Of a DNA stretch of 64,000 bases, positions 37,775-47,419 are shown one piece after another. The number at the start of each line of letters is the position of its first letter. Position 1 is the stretch's first letter. The notes beneath the pieces were generated by a model. That model saw nothing but the letters and a program-made list of their open reading frames with translations, was not told where the DNA came from and did not search any database. A program made the position numbers and the translations under genes. The DNA lies in NCBI GenBank assembly GCA_020161435.1, contig JAIUNV010000006.1, positions 1 to 64,000 of the forward strand, written 5' to 3'. This DNA comes from Bacteroidota bacterium. Lineage in GTDB: Bacteria; Bacteroidota; Bacteroidia; Chitinophagales; Chitinophagaceae.

Positions 37775-40700
37775 TTACAAATCATCATTGCCCCAATAGT
37801 TGACAGGCAGCTTGTATTTGTGCAAATTCTTTTTGAATTTCTTGCGTTCTTTACGGTCTGTTTTAATGCCAATATTGGTCAGCACTCCTTCAATACCAAT
37901 TTTACTCAGGAAGTTGAATTGGCCACGTTTTACTGTTCTTTTTTTAAATACCAGATTGGGCTTGCCGTTATCGTGGCGCCTTACCATTTGATTGACCAGC
38001 CAGTTGATGGTGCCAGATAAAAAGTATTCACCATCCCCATTTTTTCCCAATAGCATTACACTCATTTTACGATAGCGTATATCCATGGTGCCGTAGGCAA
38101 AATATTTGTTGCCATTGGTAAGCAGGGTTAAGGTATCTATGATGCCACTTCTTATTTGCAAGCTCATTTGTGGCCGTAGCAAAGCATTCATTTCCTGCAT
38201 ATCCATGTGGCCCATGCGTACCCGCATCCAAAAGCCTTGCAGGCTGTCTGTGTACGACTGTCTGAAATTGAACTTCGTTTCCCCTTTGCCGTACAGCCTG
38301 CTTTTTATAATCATTATTAAAGAGTCATGCTCTTGTATGTTGTAATTCTTTACGTTCGTGATAAGCCCTTCAACATTATCAATAAAAACCTTTCCTTCTT
38401 TACCTGTTTTTTGTACTATTTCATTGTATCGAATAGTGCTGTTGCTGAGTTTGATGCTGTCGATTTGAATAGGGTAAGGCAACGCCATTATTTGCTGTGC
38501 CAGCAGGGGCCTGTAGGTCAAAGTGTCTTCCGGTCTTGTTTTATCTCTTTGTGGCCAAATGTTTGCAGCATCTATGTCGAGCCTGGCAATACTAATTGGC
38601 GGCTTGTCTTGTGATAAATCTATTTGAACATTTCGCCCGGTTATTTTTCCCGTTGATACACTGATGTGGTCAATTTCAAATGGCTGCTGTAACCAAAAAG
38701 ATTCCCTGCTAAGCGTAGGAGTAAGTAGAAAAGAATCGAGCATAAAGCTGAGTGAGTGATGGTTGATGGCCTGCAGTCCAACAACCTGAACTTTTTGTTT
38801 AGCTGTTTGGTGGGTGAGGTTTGCGCCACGTATCCACCAATGCTGCTGTTTAAATATTTTTTTCCACTCTACACTATCCATACTGGAGTAGGCAAAATTG
38901 ACGGCGCCAAATTCTTCTATAGCCATGGTTGTGGTATCCTGATTTTTGCCAATTATACGATGCTGTAGCCCTTTGAGCAATAGCGAATCTACTATGCCGC
39001 TAGCCTGCTTGCTCACGGGCCATACACGTAGATTGCTCATTACGAGTAACACTCCATCGGGCTGAAATTGTTGATTGGCAAACACAGTTTTTACATCCTT
39101 GCTTTGGTAGCGTAAATGAGCAGCCGACAGCTGTGGCACATTATTGTTGTTTGTAAAAGATAAGTTTTCGCATACCAACTTTCCTTTTATAGCGTTGCTG
39201 TAGTGGAGTGTATCTCCTGCATCAGATTTCAATACAAAATCAATTGCAGGATTGTCTAACTCAAGGTGCTGAAGAAAGAATGGATTAGACAATGTGCTGA
39301 CTGCTATCTGTGCTTTAGGTACATTTTTTTTATCACTCGGTTTTGTGGTATTGATATGAAGTTTGGGCTCCAGCATGTACAGGCTTGTGAGGCGAAGCTC
39401 TTCGGGGTGAGAATTAAATATGCCGAAACCAGCTTCTAATTTCTCGCTACTAAAATTGATGATTGTGTTACCTTTTTTATTGCTGCCTTTGGCATTGTTG
39501 ATGATTAATTTTCCTGGTTGTTCCAGCTGCATGCTGCCTGCCTGAAACCAGGTGTTTCCACTTTCCAAAGTATTGCTGTGGCTGCCAATTTGCAGGCTCT
39601 TCCAGTAAGCAATGCCATTGGTAAAGTTGAATGAAGTAGCTTTTAGATCAATTGCTGCAGAAACAGCCAGCTGATTGTGCTGATGCAGGTTGAAAACAAT
39701 GTTTTGAATATCTAAGTTGCCAATAGCAAATGCCGGCAAAGTAGTTTGTTGCGTGTTGTTTGTTTTTCCTTTTTTGTCGATGGTTACCGTGCCACTTTGT
39801 ACACTGATATGTGATAGTGAAAGACCAGCTTGATTGGTCAAATCAATGCTATTGTAGGCGTTCAGGAGTGTTACACCTTGCAGGTCTATTTGTGCGTATT
39901 CACCAAACTGGCCCTTGATGCGACCAAAGTAAAAACCACGTGGATTATTCAGCAGTTGTACATCGCTCAAGGTTAATAAAATATTATTGCCGGTAAGGGT
40001 GAATCCCTTTGTTTCCATTTGGCGAATGGCGTGTGTCAGCTCCATAATATTGCCCGCTTTCAGCGCCTTTTTACCATCTATCTGTAACGATAGCCCTAAC
40101 AGTTTTAACTCATCCTGCTGCCGTTTTGCAGGTATCATCTTTATGGCTGCTTGTTGTATTACAATATTATCTATTTGTATGCTTTGCGCAATTTTTTTCA
40201 ATAGTACATCTACAGACCGATTGATGTCTTTTCGACGTACCGAATCCTTTTTGGGTTGTTGTAAAATATTGAAGACTACTTCAGGATGAACAACAGTCAG
40301 TTTTTTGGCAATGATTCTACGCAGTAATAAATCGCCTAATGAATATCCGTCTAACCTAAGTTCGGGTACTACCACTACGTTAGATTGACGATGGCCTTTG
40401 CCTTTTTCACTAATTTGATAGTTGCGTAGTATTAGTGCATTGCTTTGTATCGAAAGGTCGCTTAGTGATGCTGCATACACACTATTGCTGTCGCTTTCAG
40501 CATAATTTGAAATATGAATATCTAATGCGCCAATGCCAATAGCCGGACTCCGGCCTTTTATTACTGATAACTCGTTTACAGAAAGCCTGTCGCCTTGCAA
40601 CTGCATGACGGCTATGTCATCTTTTTTTACATAGTCACGGGTTTTTAATGCATAAGTTACATTTGAGATTGCTGCATAATGAATAGCAAACGAACTGCCA

Positions 40701-41611
40701 TTGTATTGCTGTTTCGAAACCTCCCTTTTTAGTACGGTAGATTTTCGGGTAAGGTCCAGGTTGGCTTTTCCCTCATTAATGAGTACGGAGTCCACTTCAA
40801 AAAAACCTTCTTGTATAAATCTGCTCCAGTTGAAATTTCTTACATCAATACTATTGAGTTGTACCTTTTCTGTAGCCTCATTAGCTGTTTGATAGCTAAT
40901 GTCGAGTGAGTCAATTTCAAGGTCTCCCTTTATGCCATCTACTTCCAGCTTGCCTAATTGTATTTGTAAGCTGCTATCTTCAAAATGAATGTCTGGCCGT
41001 TGTAATATTATTTTTCCATCGGTAAAAAGCGGAGCGTTTGAAGGCGCATCTTTTCCAACATCAAGGCCCTTTAGTAAAATGTCAAGATGGTTTATACTAA
41101 AATATTGCTGTTCATCTTTTGCATCGATAATGGTAATTGCCGCATCTTTTATTGCCGCATCTTTTATATTCAGTTCAGCAAATGCCTCAAATAGTTTCTG
41201 CTGTATGGCACCAATGGTTTGTGCCACATTTTTGTTGCTGCTATCTGTTTTATACAGGCTGTATGTTACAATGCTTGGGCGTTGCAGCTGAATGGTTTGT
41301 ACATCTAATTTATTGCTGAAAAGTAGCGACCACAATGAGCCAATTTTCAATTCAATACTATCGGCACTAAATGAGAGTTGCTTGCGTGTAGCATTGGTGG
41401 GTTGTAGTGCAAACTCTTTCATACTAACCCCAATAGGAAAATATCCAAAACGTACTTTTTTAGCTGTTGTACTGTATTGCCCGTTTGATAATTCATTCAC
41501 TACTTGTTCAAGCACCTGCTTGGCCCGGTATTGTAGCAACAAGTGCGCTGCCAGTAACAATGATGCTACCGTTAGTAGTAAGTAAATCCCAAGCTTTTTC
41601 AATCGGCGCAT
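37775..41611 (-). CDS. Large AsmA/DUF748-like envelope protein
   Basis: A 1278-residue protein with one N-terminal membrane anchor (LGIYLLLTVASLLLAAHLLL) and a very long, beta-rich periplasmic body. Recurrent patterns such as IxLxNLDIQNI, LEVDGIKGDLEIDSLDI and MRVRMGHMDMQEMNALLRP are typical of AsmA/TamB-like repeating-groove proteins, proposed to ferry phospholipid between membranes. The C-terminal LLGKNGDGEYFLSG...VLTNIGIKTDRKERKKF ends in a basic tail. No enzymatic motif. The start ATG 41611 is 12 bases inside the longest frame. It is first in the glycan-gene run. Confidence 0.6.
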   Translation of the reverse strand: MRRLKKLGIYLLLTVASLLLAAHLLLQYRAKQVLEQVVNELSNGQYSTTAKKVRFGYFPIGVSMKEFALQPTNATRKQLSFSADSIELKIGSLWSLLFSNKLDVQTIQLQRPSIVTYSLYKTDSSNKNVAQTIGAIQQKLFEAFAELNIKDAAIKDAAITIIDAKDEQQYFSINHLDILLKGLDVGKDAPSNAPLFTDGKIILQRPDIHFEDSSLQIQLGKLEVDGIKGDLEIDSLDISYQTANEATEKVQLNSIDVRNFNWSRFIQEGFFEVDSVLINEGKANLDLTRKSTVLKREVSKQQYNGSSFAIHYAAISNVTYALKTRDYVKKDDIAVMQLQGDRLSVNELSVIKGRSPAIGIGALDIHISNYAESDSNSVYAASLSDLSIQSNALILRNYQISEKGKGHRQSNVVVVPELRLDGYSLGDLLLRRIIAKKLTVVHPEVVFNILQQPKKDSVRRKDINRSVDVLLKKIAQSIQIDNIVIQQAAIKMIPAKRQQDELKLLGLSLQIDGKKALKAGNIMELTHAIRQMETKGFTLTGNNILLTLSDVQLLNNPRGFYFGRIKGQFGEYAQIDLQGVTLLNAYNSIDLTNQAGLSLSHISVQSGTVTIDKKGKTNNTQQTTLPAFAIGNLDIQNIVFNLHQHNQLAVSAAIDLKATSFNFTNGIAYWKSLQIGSHSNTLESGNTWFQAGSMQLEQPGKLIINNAKGSNKKGNTIINFSSEKLEAGFGIFNSHPEELRLTSLYMLEPKLHINTTKPSDKKNVPKAQIAVSTLSNPFFLQHLELDNPAIDFVLKSDAGDTLHYSNAIKGKLVCENLSFTNNNNVPQLSAAHLRYQSKDVKTVFANQQFQPDGVLLVMSNLRVWPVSKQASGIVDSLLLKGLQHRIIGKNQDTTTMAIEEFGAVNFAYSSMDSVEWKKIFKQQHWWIRGANLTHQTAKQKVQVVGLQAINHHSLSFMLDSFLLTPTLSRESFWLQQPFEIDHISVSTGKITGRNVQIDLSQDKPPISIARLDIDAANIWPQRDKTRPEDTLTYRPLLAQQIMALPYPIQIDSIKLSNSTIRYNEIVQKTGKEGKVFIDNVEGLITNVKNYNIQEHDSLIMIIKSRLYGKGETKFNFRQSYTDSLQGFWMRVRMGHMDMQEMNALLRPQMSLQIRSGIIDTLTLLTNGNKYFAYGTMDIRYRKMSVMLLGKNGDGEYFLSGTINWLVNQMVRRHDNGKPNLVFKKRTVKRGQFNFLSKIGIEGVLTNIGIKTDRKERKKFKKNLHKYKLPVNYWGNDDL

Positions 41612-41687
41612 AACAACAAACAAATGGGTGCAGTAAAATAAACAGAAAGCAGTTGTTAGCCCAAATTGATTTACGCAGCATAGTAAT

Positions 41688-41721
41688 AAAAAAAGCTGCG
41701 GACAAACTTGCCCGCAGCTTT
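41688..41721 (-). terminator. Terminator after metG
   Basis: AAAGCTGCGG (41692-41701) pairs perfectly with CCGCAGCTTT (41712-41721), and on the minus strand a run of seven T follows. It lies 21 bases after the metG stop. Confidence 0.88.
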
Positions 41722-41742
41722 GCTGAAATATAAGCAGGTGGT

Positions 41743-43896
41743 TTAGCTTACGCCGGCACCAGCATTTATCTTGTCTTCGGGATTTACAAAGTGCAACTTG
41801 CCACTGGCATCTTCTGCCATCAGTATCATACCCTGACTTTCGATGCCACGCATTTTGCGGGGCGCCAAATTCACCACCACCGTTACTTGCTTGCCTACTA
41901 CTTCTTCAGGCTTGAAGTGAAGCGCAATGCCGCTTACAATAGTGCGGGTTTCAAAGCCCAAATCTACCTGCAGTTTCAGCAGCTTGTCGGCCTTCTCTAC
42001 TTTTTCAGCCGCTACAATGGTGCCTACACGAAGGTCTATTTTGGCAAAATCATCGAACACGATTTCTGGCTTTACTGCCCCCTGGCCCCCAGCGGGGGAA
42101 GAGACAGCCTCACTGGCATTTACTATGCCTTTATTTTCTCCCCCTCCGGGGGCAGGGGGGCTTTGTCCTTTCAATTTTTCAATCTGCTTCTCTATTTCTG
42201 CATCCTCAATTTTGCGGAAGAGCAGCTCCGGTGCCCGCAGGTTGTAGCCTGTGCTCAGCAGTTTTTCTTTGCCGGCATTTTCCCAGTCCAGCATTTTTTC
42301 TACCACCTTCATCATGTGCATCATTTTGCGGGCAGTGCCGGGCAAAAAAGGATTGATCATGATGGCGAGGTTGGCACTCAGCTGCAGGCACACATGCATG
42401 GTAATGTCGATGCTTTGGCGTGCAGCCACTTGCTCAGGGGTAGCCAGTCCGCCCTTGCCGGCCAGCAAATCATCGCCCAATACTTTGGCCTTAATCCACG
42501 GCTCTTTTTTCTGCATGTACTGGTTGCCTTTGCGGGCCAGGTCTATTACTTCAAACAGTGCATCGCGGAACTTGTATTGCTCCAGCAGTTGCTCCATTTT
42601 ATGCTTGGTCGCTCTAATGTCGTTGAAGATATTCCGGTCATCATCGTCCATTGCATCCAGGTGCAGCGGTGGTACTTTGCCACCGCAGAGCTTGTGCATC
42701 AGCACCCAGGTGCGGTTAATGAAGTTGCCAAAAATGCTCACCAGCTCACTGTTGTTGGCATCCTGAAAACCTTTCCACGTAAAATCGCTGTCTTTGGTTT
42801 CCGGAGCAATGCTGGTGAGGTAGTAGCGCAGCACATCTTCACAACCGGGAAAATCTTCGAGGTATTCGTGTAGCCACACCGCCCAGTTGCGGCTGGTACT
42901 CACTTTCTCGCCTTCAAGGTTCAAAAATTCATTGGCCGGCACATTATCGGGCAGCACGTATTTGCCATGTGCTTTCAGCATTGAGGGGAAAATGATACAG
43001 TGAAATACAATATTGTCTTTGCCAATAAAGTGTACCAGTTTGGTATCCTCTTGCTGCCAATAATCTTGCCAGGTATCGGGCAGCAGTTCTTTGGTAGCGC
43101 TGATGTAACCAATGGGGGCGTCAAACCACACGTAGAGCACTTTGCCTTCGGCATCGGGTAGTGGCACCTGCACACCCCACTGGCTGTCGCGGGTCATGGC
43201 TCTCGGGTGCAAACCGCTGGTGAGCCAGCTTTTGCACTGGCCAAACACATTGGTTTTCCATTCGGTATGGCCCTGCAATATCCATTCGTTCAAAAAAGGT
43301 TCAAACTCATTCAGCGGAAAATACCAGTGTTTGGTTTTGCGCTTCACCGGCGGGTTGTTGCTCAGTGTGCTGCGGGGGCTAATGAGTTGCTCAGGACTTA
43401 ATGATGTACCACATTTTTCGCACTGATCGCCGTACGCATTGGGATTGCTGCACACGGGGCAGGTGCCGGTAATGTAGCGGTCGGCCAAAAAGGTTTGCTT
43501 CTCTTCGTCGTAGTACTGCTCAGTTTCTTTTTCTTCAAACATGCCGTCGTCGTACAGCTTTTTGAAAAAGTCTGCTGATGTTTCGTGGTGCACTTTGTTG
43601 CTGGTGCGGCTGTACACATCAAAGCTGATGCCCAGTTTTTCAAAACTGTCTTTAATAATAGCGTGGTACTTGTCTACCACATCCTGCGGCGTAATGCCTT
43701 CCTTCATGGCACGGATGGTGATGGGTACACCATGCTCATCGCTGCCGCCTATGAATTTGATATCGTTTTTACGGGCCCGTTCCCAGCGTACATAAATATC
43801 CGCCGGCAGGTAGCAACCCGCCAGGTGGCCCACATGCACGGGGCCGTTGGCGTAGGGCAGCGCTGCCGTTACCAGTATGCGTTTATAGTCTTTCAT
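41743..43896 (-). CDS. metG: Methionine--tRNA ligase with palindromic-repeat insert
   Basis: A 717-residue aminoacyl-tRNA synthetase. It has the HIGH-type motif [11 protein letters not shown], a zinc site with CPVCSNPN and DQCEKC, the KMSKS-type loop KVSTSR, and an anticodon-binding domain. A C-terminal EMAP-II/tRNA-binding domain covers about residues 610-717 ([17 protein letters not shown]). The linker (579-607) is Pro/Gly/Ser-rich and encoded by an inverted pair of GC-rich palindromic repeats (42077-42161) kept in frame. ATG 43896 follows AAGGAA by nine bases; ATG 43905 is also possible. Confidence 0.96.
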   Translation of the reverse strand: MKDYKRILVTAALPYANGPVHVGHLAGCYLPADIYVRWERARKNDIKFIGGSDEHGVPITIRAMKEGITPQDVVDKYHAIIKDSFEKLGISFDVYSRTSNKVHHETSADFFKKLYDDGMFEEKETEQYYDEEKQTFLADRYITGTCPVCSNPNAYGDQCEKCGTSLSPEQLISPRSTLSNNPPVKRKTKHWYFPLNEFEPFLNEWILQGHTEWKTNVFGQCKSWLTSGLHPRAMTRDSQWGVQVPLPDAEGKVLYVWFDAPIGYISATKELLPDTWQDYWQQEDTKLVHFIGKDNIVFHCIIFPSMLKAHGKYVLPDNVPANEFLNLEGEKVSTSRNWAVWLHEYLEDFPGCEDVLRYYLTSIAPETKDSDFTWKGFQDANNSELVSIFGNFINRTWVLMHKLCGGKVPPLHLDAMDDDDRNIFNDIRATKHKMEQLLEQYKFRDALFEVIDLARKGNQYMQKKEPWIKAKVLGDDLLAGKGGLATPEQVAARQSIDITMHVCLQLSANLAIMINPFLPGTARKMMHMMKVVEKMLDWENAGKEKLLSTGYNLRAPELLFRKIEDAEIEKQIEKLKGQSPPAPGGGENKGIVNASEAVSSPAGGQGAVKPEIVFDDFAKIDLRVGTIVAAEKVEKADKLLKLQVDLGFETRTIVSGIALHFKPEEVVGKQVTVVVNLAPRKMRGIESQGMILMAEDASGKLHFVNPEDKINAGAGVS
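42077..42161. repeat. Inverted palindromic repeat pair inside metG
   Basis: Two related G/C-rich palindromic units in opposite orientation at 42077-42104 and 42137-42161, each with an internal CCCCC/GGGGG stem, separated by 32 bases. They lie between the catalytic body and the tRNA-binding domain, in frame. This kind of repeat is normally intergenic in Bacteroidota. Confidence 0.75.
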
Positions 43897-43912
43897 CGTG
43901 TTCATTTCCTTG

Positions 43913-43952
43913 GTAAAAAAAGCCGGCCATCGGGGCCGGAGGCGCAAAGATA
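43913..43952 (-). promoter_or_regulatory. metG leader hairpin with T run and -7-like box
   Basis: On the minus strand TATCTTTG (43952-43945, fits TAnnTTTG) is followed by a stem CCGGCC-CCGAT-GGCCGG (43939-43923), then seven T, then AAGGAA before the start. No TTG occurs at the -33 position. It could be an attenuator, a 5'-end hairpin or a left-over terminator. Confidence 0.4.
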
Positions 43953-43954
43953 AG

Positions 43955-44300
43955 CGTTAGCAGCGGGTAGTCGGGAAGACGGAAAGTCCGAAAGTCCGAA
44001 AGACCGGAAGACGGAAAGTCCGTAGTCGGTAGTCCGGAGAAATCGTCATGCCGACGCAGGAGGCATCTCCTCAATCGAAGACGGTTTCAGCTCCTCTCCC
44101 TGTAGGGAGAGGTTGGGTGAGGGTGGGCTATCAGCAACATCGCCCTGCTCAGCAGCCGTCCGGGCTGTCACTGCTACTCCTCGGCCTGGCTGCGCTGCGG
44201 CCTGTGGGGTATCCCTGTCTGCCGACAGGCAGGCGTTCCATCCCGCAGCCCATCGGCATGAACTGCTTTATTCGCATTCCTGCTTACCTTTCCTTAAAAT
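43955..44300. repeat. Mosaic of intergenic repeats between metG and antitoxin
   Basis: About 350 bases built from at least four different repeat types. A gtccgaaa/gaccggaa-type tandem lies at about 43975-44037. A gtcatgccgacgcaggagg-type unit is at about 44046-44072. A ctctccctgtagggagagg palindrome is near 44094-44113. A longer block with cctgtctgccgacaggcagg is at about 44150-44250. The open frame running through it into the antitoxin gene is considered accidental. Confidence 0.6.
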
Positions 44301-44308
44301 CGGGAAGC

Positions 44309-44536
44309 ATGGAGCAAGTATATCTTGTAAAAGTGAAAAAGGAATATGCCGCCGCAGCTATCGAGCAGTTGTTGCAAGAAAATGCGCTGGAAGCCATTGA
44401 ACATCGTGGTGCCGCTTCTCCCGATGAACGCATGAATCTCATCAGAGAAGAACGGGAAAAATACATTCGGGGAGAAGATGCCTTCTTTACATGGGAACAG
44501 GTGAAAGCTTTAGCGCAGCGTAAAAGTTTGCATTAA
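44309..44536 (+). CDS. Antitoxin of a ParE/RelE-type pair
   Basis: A 75-residue, highly charged protein starting at ATG 44309 (MEQVYLVKVKKEYAAAAIEQ). The helical C-terminus (EEREKYIRGEDAFFTWEQVK) resembles the toxin-binding tail of small RelB/StbD-like antitoxins, where FTWEQVK-type ends are frequent. Its stop codon shares one base with the start of the toxin reading frame (TAATG). The partner is broken, so this antitoxin may be an orphan. Confidence 0.65.
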   Translation: MEQVYLVKVKKEYAAAAIEQLLQENALEAIEHRGAASPDERMNLIREEREKYIRGEDAFFTWEQVKALAQRKSLH

Positions 44537-44832
44537 TGATGGCCATTCAATTGGAATTCCGGCCATTGGCTTCACTGGAAATTTTGGATGCGTATGATTG
44601 GTATGAATCGCAGCTTGCTGGATTATGAGATCGGTTCTTGTCCGACCTCGACGAATTCTTTTCCATGTTACTCCGCAACCCCAATACTTGTGGGTTTCTT
44701 GAAGACAACATCCGCCAAGGCAGGCTATCCACATTTCCCTACTTGGTAGTTTACGAAGTATTTCATGAGAAGGTAGTTGTTTTTAGTGTATTTCATGCAT
44801 CGCAAAACCCGGATAAGAAGAGGAAGATGTAA
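44536..44832 (+). pseudogene. ParE/RelE-family toxin with in-frame stop
   Basis: Reading from ATG 44536 (a second ATG follows at 44539) gives IQLEFRPLASLEILDAYDWY, then a TGA at 44626-44628, then DRFLSDLDEFFSMLLRNPNT and LSTFPYLVVYEVFHEKVVVF to a stop at 44832. The total of 98 codons and the order match the RelE/ParE fold. The TGA sits where the family usually has a small residue (GLGxRF), so a single GGA-to-TGA change would explain it. Both halves stay in the same frame and look otherwise intact, suggesting recent inactivation. Confidence 0.8.
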
Positions 44833-44941
44833 TTCCTCAAAGTTTTTTTGTTTGCATGCAGTGAGTCGTATTCTTTGGTGGACACGTTTTTAATTTGAAT
44901 TTATGATTGGTAGTTGCAGTCTTTACCTAAGTGACCCTAAA

Positions 44942-45319
44942 ATGTCTAACAGAATCAGCTTTGTTGGATTGATTGTTGTGTTTGTTATTCTAACTGGCCA
45001 ATTTTTATGGAGACAAATATTCGTTTCAGCTACATTGCCGTATCAATACACCATCGGATTTATCACTAGCGACCTTACAAAAAAATCAGACTCTATAAGC
45101 GTTCGTTATCTGGTTGGTACAAGTTGGTATTCATTGAAAAATGCTTTGCCATATGAAGAAGTTGATAAACTGCGGCAAAGCTCACAACGTCTTTTTGTGA
45201 AATTCGATAAGAAAGATCCGCAAAAAGCCAGTCTGCTTTTCACACCATTGCCCAATGCACAATACTTTCAAGCAGGAGAAATTTTGGATAGTGTTTTCAC
45301 ATCTCGAAATGAAAATTGA
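44942..45319 (+). CDS. Small single-helix membrane protein
   Basis: A 125-residue protein, start ATG 44942 (MSNRISFVGLIVVFVILTGQ), with one N-terminal membrane helix and a soluble domain (TIGFITSDLTKKSDSISVRY, RLFVKFDKKDPQKASLLF). No family is recognised. The pattern of a helix followed by a short beta-rich domain is common in Bacteroidota lineage-specific proteins. It is not obviously linked to its neighbours. Confidence 0.5.
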   Translation: MSNRISFVGLIVVFVILTGQFLWRQIFVSATLPYQYTIGFITSDLTKKSDSISVRYLVGTSWYSLKNALPYEEVDKLRQSSQRLFVKFDKKDPQKASLLFTPLPNAQYFQAGEILDSVFTSRNEN

Positions 45320-45504
45320 GAAATCTATTTTCCATGCCGGAAAAATCTAAGTAACTCGTTGTCTCTCTGCTTCTATTTCTAAGAAAATCCTGTTGAGAGC
45401 AAGCACAGTCAAACAATCTATTGCTTTCAGTTGCTGCTTTCCGATATTCGAAACAGCAATCATACGTATTGTCGTCTGATACAACTGTAAAACCATAACT
45501 GAAT

Positions 45505-47169
45505 ATGCGATCTCTTTTGATGACGCTGTTGCTGGCGGGTATGGTAGCCGGCAGCCAAACCATGGCCCAGCCCAGCAATCCCTGCATGGCCCGCTCCGGC
45601 ATTTACCCCCGCCCCGAGCCCAAATATGGCGGCAAACTGGCCCGCAACTTTTTCATTTTTGATGCCGAACTGGCCAAGCACCCGCAGGTGCAAACAGCAG
45701 CTTTTCACAGTATGGTGCATGGGCAAACCGTACAGCAATTGCAACAGCTGATGCGCAGCAACAAACTGAGTTCAGTAGAGTTGATGCTGTATTATGTACA
45801 CCGCATCAAGCAGTACGATGAAGGCCTGCTCAACAGCATCATCGAGCTCAATCCGGATGCACTGAGCATTGCTGCCAAACTCGATGCCGAACGTAAAACC
45901 AAAAAAGCACAAGGTGCTTTGCATGGCATTCCCATTTTACTAAAAGACAATATTGCTACGGCCGATAAAATGCATACCAGTGCAGGTACTGCGGCACTCG
46001 CTTTGTGGAAGCCAACCAAGGATGCTGCCTTGGTGCAGCAACTGCGTAAATCCGGAGCCGTTATATTCGGTAAAGCCAACATGAGTGAGTGGGCCAATTA
46101 CATGGACCCCTGCATGCCCAGTGGCTTCAGCACCAACGGCGGACAAACCCGCAACCCTTATGGGGCTTATGATACATGGGGCAGCAGCAGCGGTAGTGCG
46201 GTAGCTGTAGCGGCTGATTTGGTTACCGTAAGCATTGGTAGCGAAACGCAGGGTTCTATCATTATGCCGGCGGGTATCAACAGCATTGTGGGCCTCAAAA
46301 CCAGCATGGGATTGTTTAGCGGCGAAGGCGTTGTGCCACTCATGTTGTTTCAGGATGTGGCTGGCCCCATGGGTCGTACCGTAGCCGATGTGGCTGTGGT
46401 ATTGAATGCACTCACTGCCAACACGCCACAGGCAAAGGATTTTGCCAAAGCAACTGCCGACAATAAAGTGTGGCGGGTGGGCTTACCTGATTACAGTGCT
46501 GCAGTAATCGATAGTATGATGAAACGACTGCCAGCAAATACCGATTCTGCCATGAAAGCCCGGAGCAAAAACTTTTATGCCGGTGAGCAGCTGAAAATGG
46601 AGCAACAAAAAGCGGAGTTTGAAAAAGGGGGTGTGCAAGTGGTACGCATTCCTGCGTATGATTTGCCAAGCGGTCTTAATGTTGGCCCTTTGCTGCAGCA
46701 TGGCTTCAAGCGTGACCTCAATGCATTTTTACAGGGGTTGGGTAAGGAAGCTCCGCATGCTTCTTTGGAAGCCATCATTGCGTACAACAAAGCAGACTCT
46801 GTTAACAGGGCACCGTATGGCATGGGGCATTTGATTAATGCACAAAACAATACCATGACCGAAGCGCATTACGACAGTGCCACCGCCGATCATTTGAAAC
46901 GTTCCAGAGCAGCTATTGATGGATTGTTGAAGAAGTACGATGTGCAGGTGATTGCTTCGTCACTCTCACAGATTTATGCGCCGGCAGGTTATCCGGCATT
47001 GGCGGTACCATCGGGCTATGCAACCAATGGACAGCCTAACTGGATTGTATTGGTAGGTGGCTACATGGGCGAATACGAATTGCTCGCAGTTGGCCATCGC
47101 TATGAGCAAGCAACCAAAGCCAGAAAAGATCCGGATTTGGAGAAAGCCAAGGTTAGCTTGAAACAATAA
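45505..47169 (+). CDS. Secreted amidase (amidase-signature family)
   Basis: A 554-residue hydrolase with a signal peptide (LLMTLLLAGMVAGSQTMAQ). The amidase-signature triad is present: K147 in PILLKDNI, the cis-serine in the GSSSGS stretch (226-231) and nucleophile S251 in GSETQGSI. The usual glycine next to the nucleophile is kept. Family members hydrolyse diverse amides, and the periplasmic/secreted form here points to an external amide or peptide. It is not GatA, which is cytoplasmic. An imperfect inverted repeat follows the gene. Confidence 0.88.
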   Translation: MRSLLMTLLLAGMVAGSQTMAQPSNPCMARSGIYPRPEPKYGGKLARNFFIFDAELAKHPQVQTAAFHSMVHGQTVQQLQQLMRSNKLSSVELMLYYVHRIKQYDEGLLNSIIELNPDALSIAAKLDAERKTKKAQGALHGIPILLKDNIATADKMHTSAGTAALALWKPTKDAALVQQLRKSGAVIFGKANMSEWANYMDPCMPSGFSTNGGQTRNPYGAYDTWGSSSGSAVAVAADLVTVSIGSETQGSIIMPAGINSIVGLKTSMGLFSGEGVVPLMLFQDVAGPMGRTVADVAVVLNALTANTPQAKDFAKATADNKVWRVGLPDYSAAVIDSMMKRLPANTDSAMKARSKNFYAGEQLKMEQQKAEFEKGGVQVVRIPAYDLPSGLNVGPLLQHGFKRDLNAFLQGLGKEAPHASLEAIIAYNKADSVNRAPYGMGHLINAQNNTMTEAHYDSATADHLKRSRAAIDGLLKKYDVQVIASSLSQIYAPAGYPALAVPSGYATNGQPNWIVLVGGYMGEYELLAVGHRYEQATKARKDPDLEKAKVSLKQ

Positions 47170-47207
47170 TTCATCGTTCCTTTTGCAATTCGTATTGCCA
47201 TAGGTGG

Positions 47208-47240
47208 TAGCACGGTACGAACCACTATCGTGCCGTACTA
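47208..47240 (+). terminator. Imperfect inverted repeat after the amidase gene
   Basis: TAGCACGGTACGA (47208-47220) and TCGTGCCGTACTA (47228-47240) pair with two G-T type mismatches around a seven-base loop, 38 bases after the amidase stop. There is no T run, so it may be a repeat element rather than a terminator. Confidence 0.4.
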
Positions 47241-47419
47241 TTTATACCAAATAAATATGGATACGCTTATTCTACCAATGATAATTAGATAAGTAGTTCT
47301 TTTTTTATCAGCTACTGCAATCAATATTTCCATTTGCGGAAGCTATGAGAAAGTCGCATCGTTGTAATATCAGATTACAGCAATGAATAGGGTAAGTATC
47401 TTCTTAAAGACATAAGAAT

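Noticed and set aside
41791..42873. 360-codon frame opposite metG
   Set aside because: Antisense shadow of metG.
44048..44308. N-terminal extension of the antitoxin
   Set aside because: Entirely repeat-encoded; the family-size protein begins at ATG 44309.
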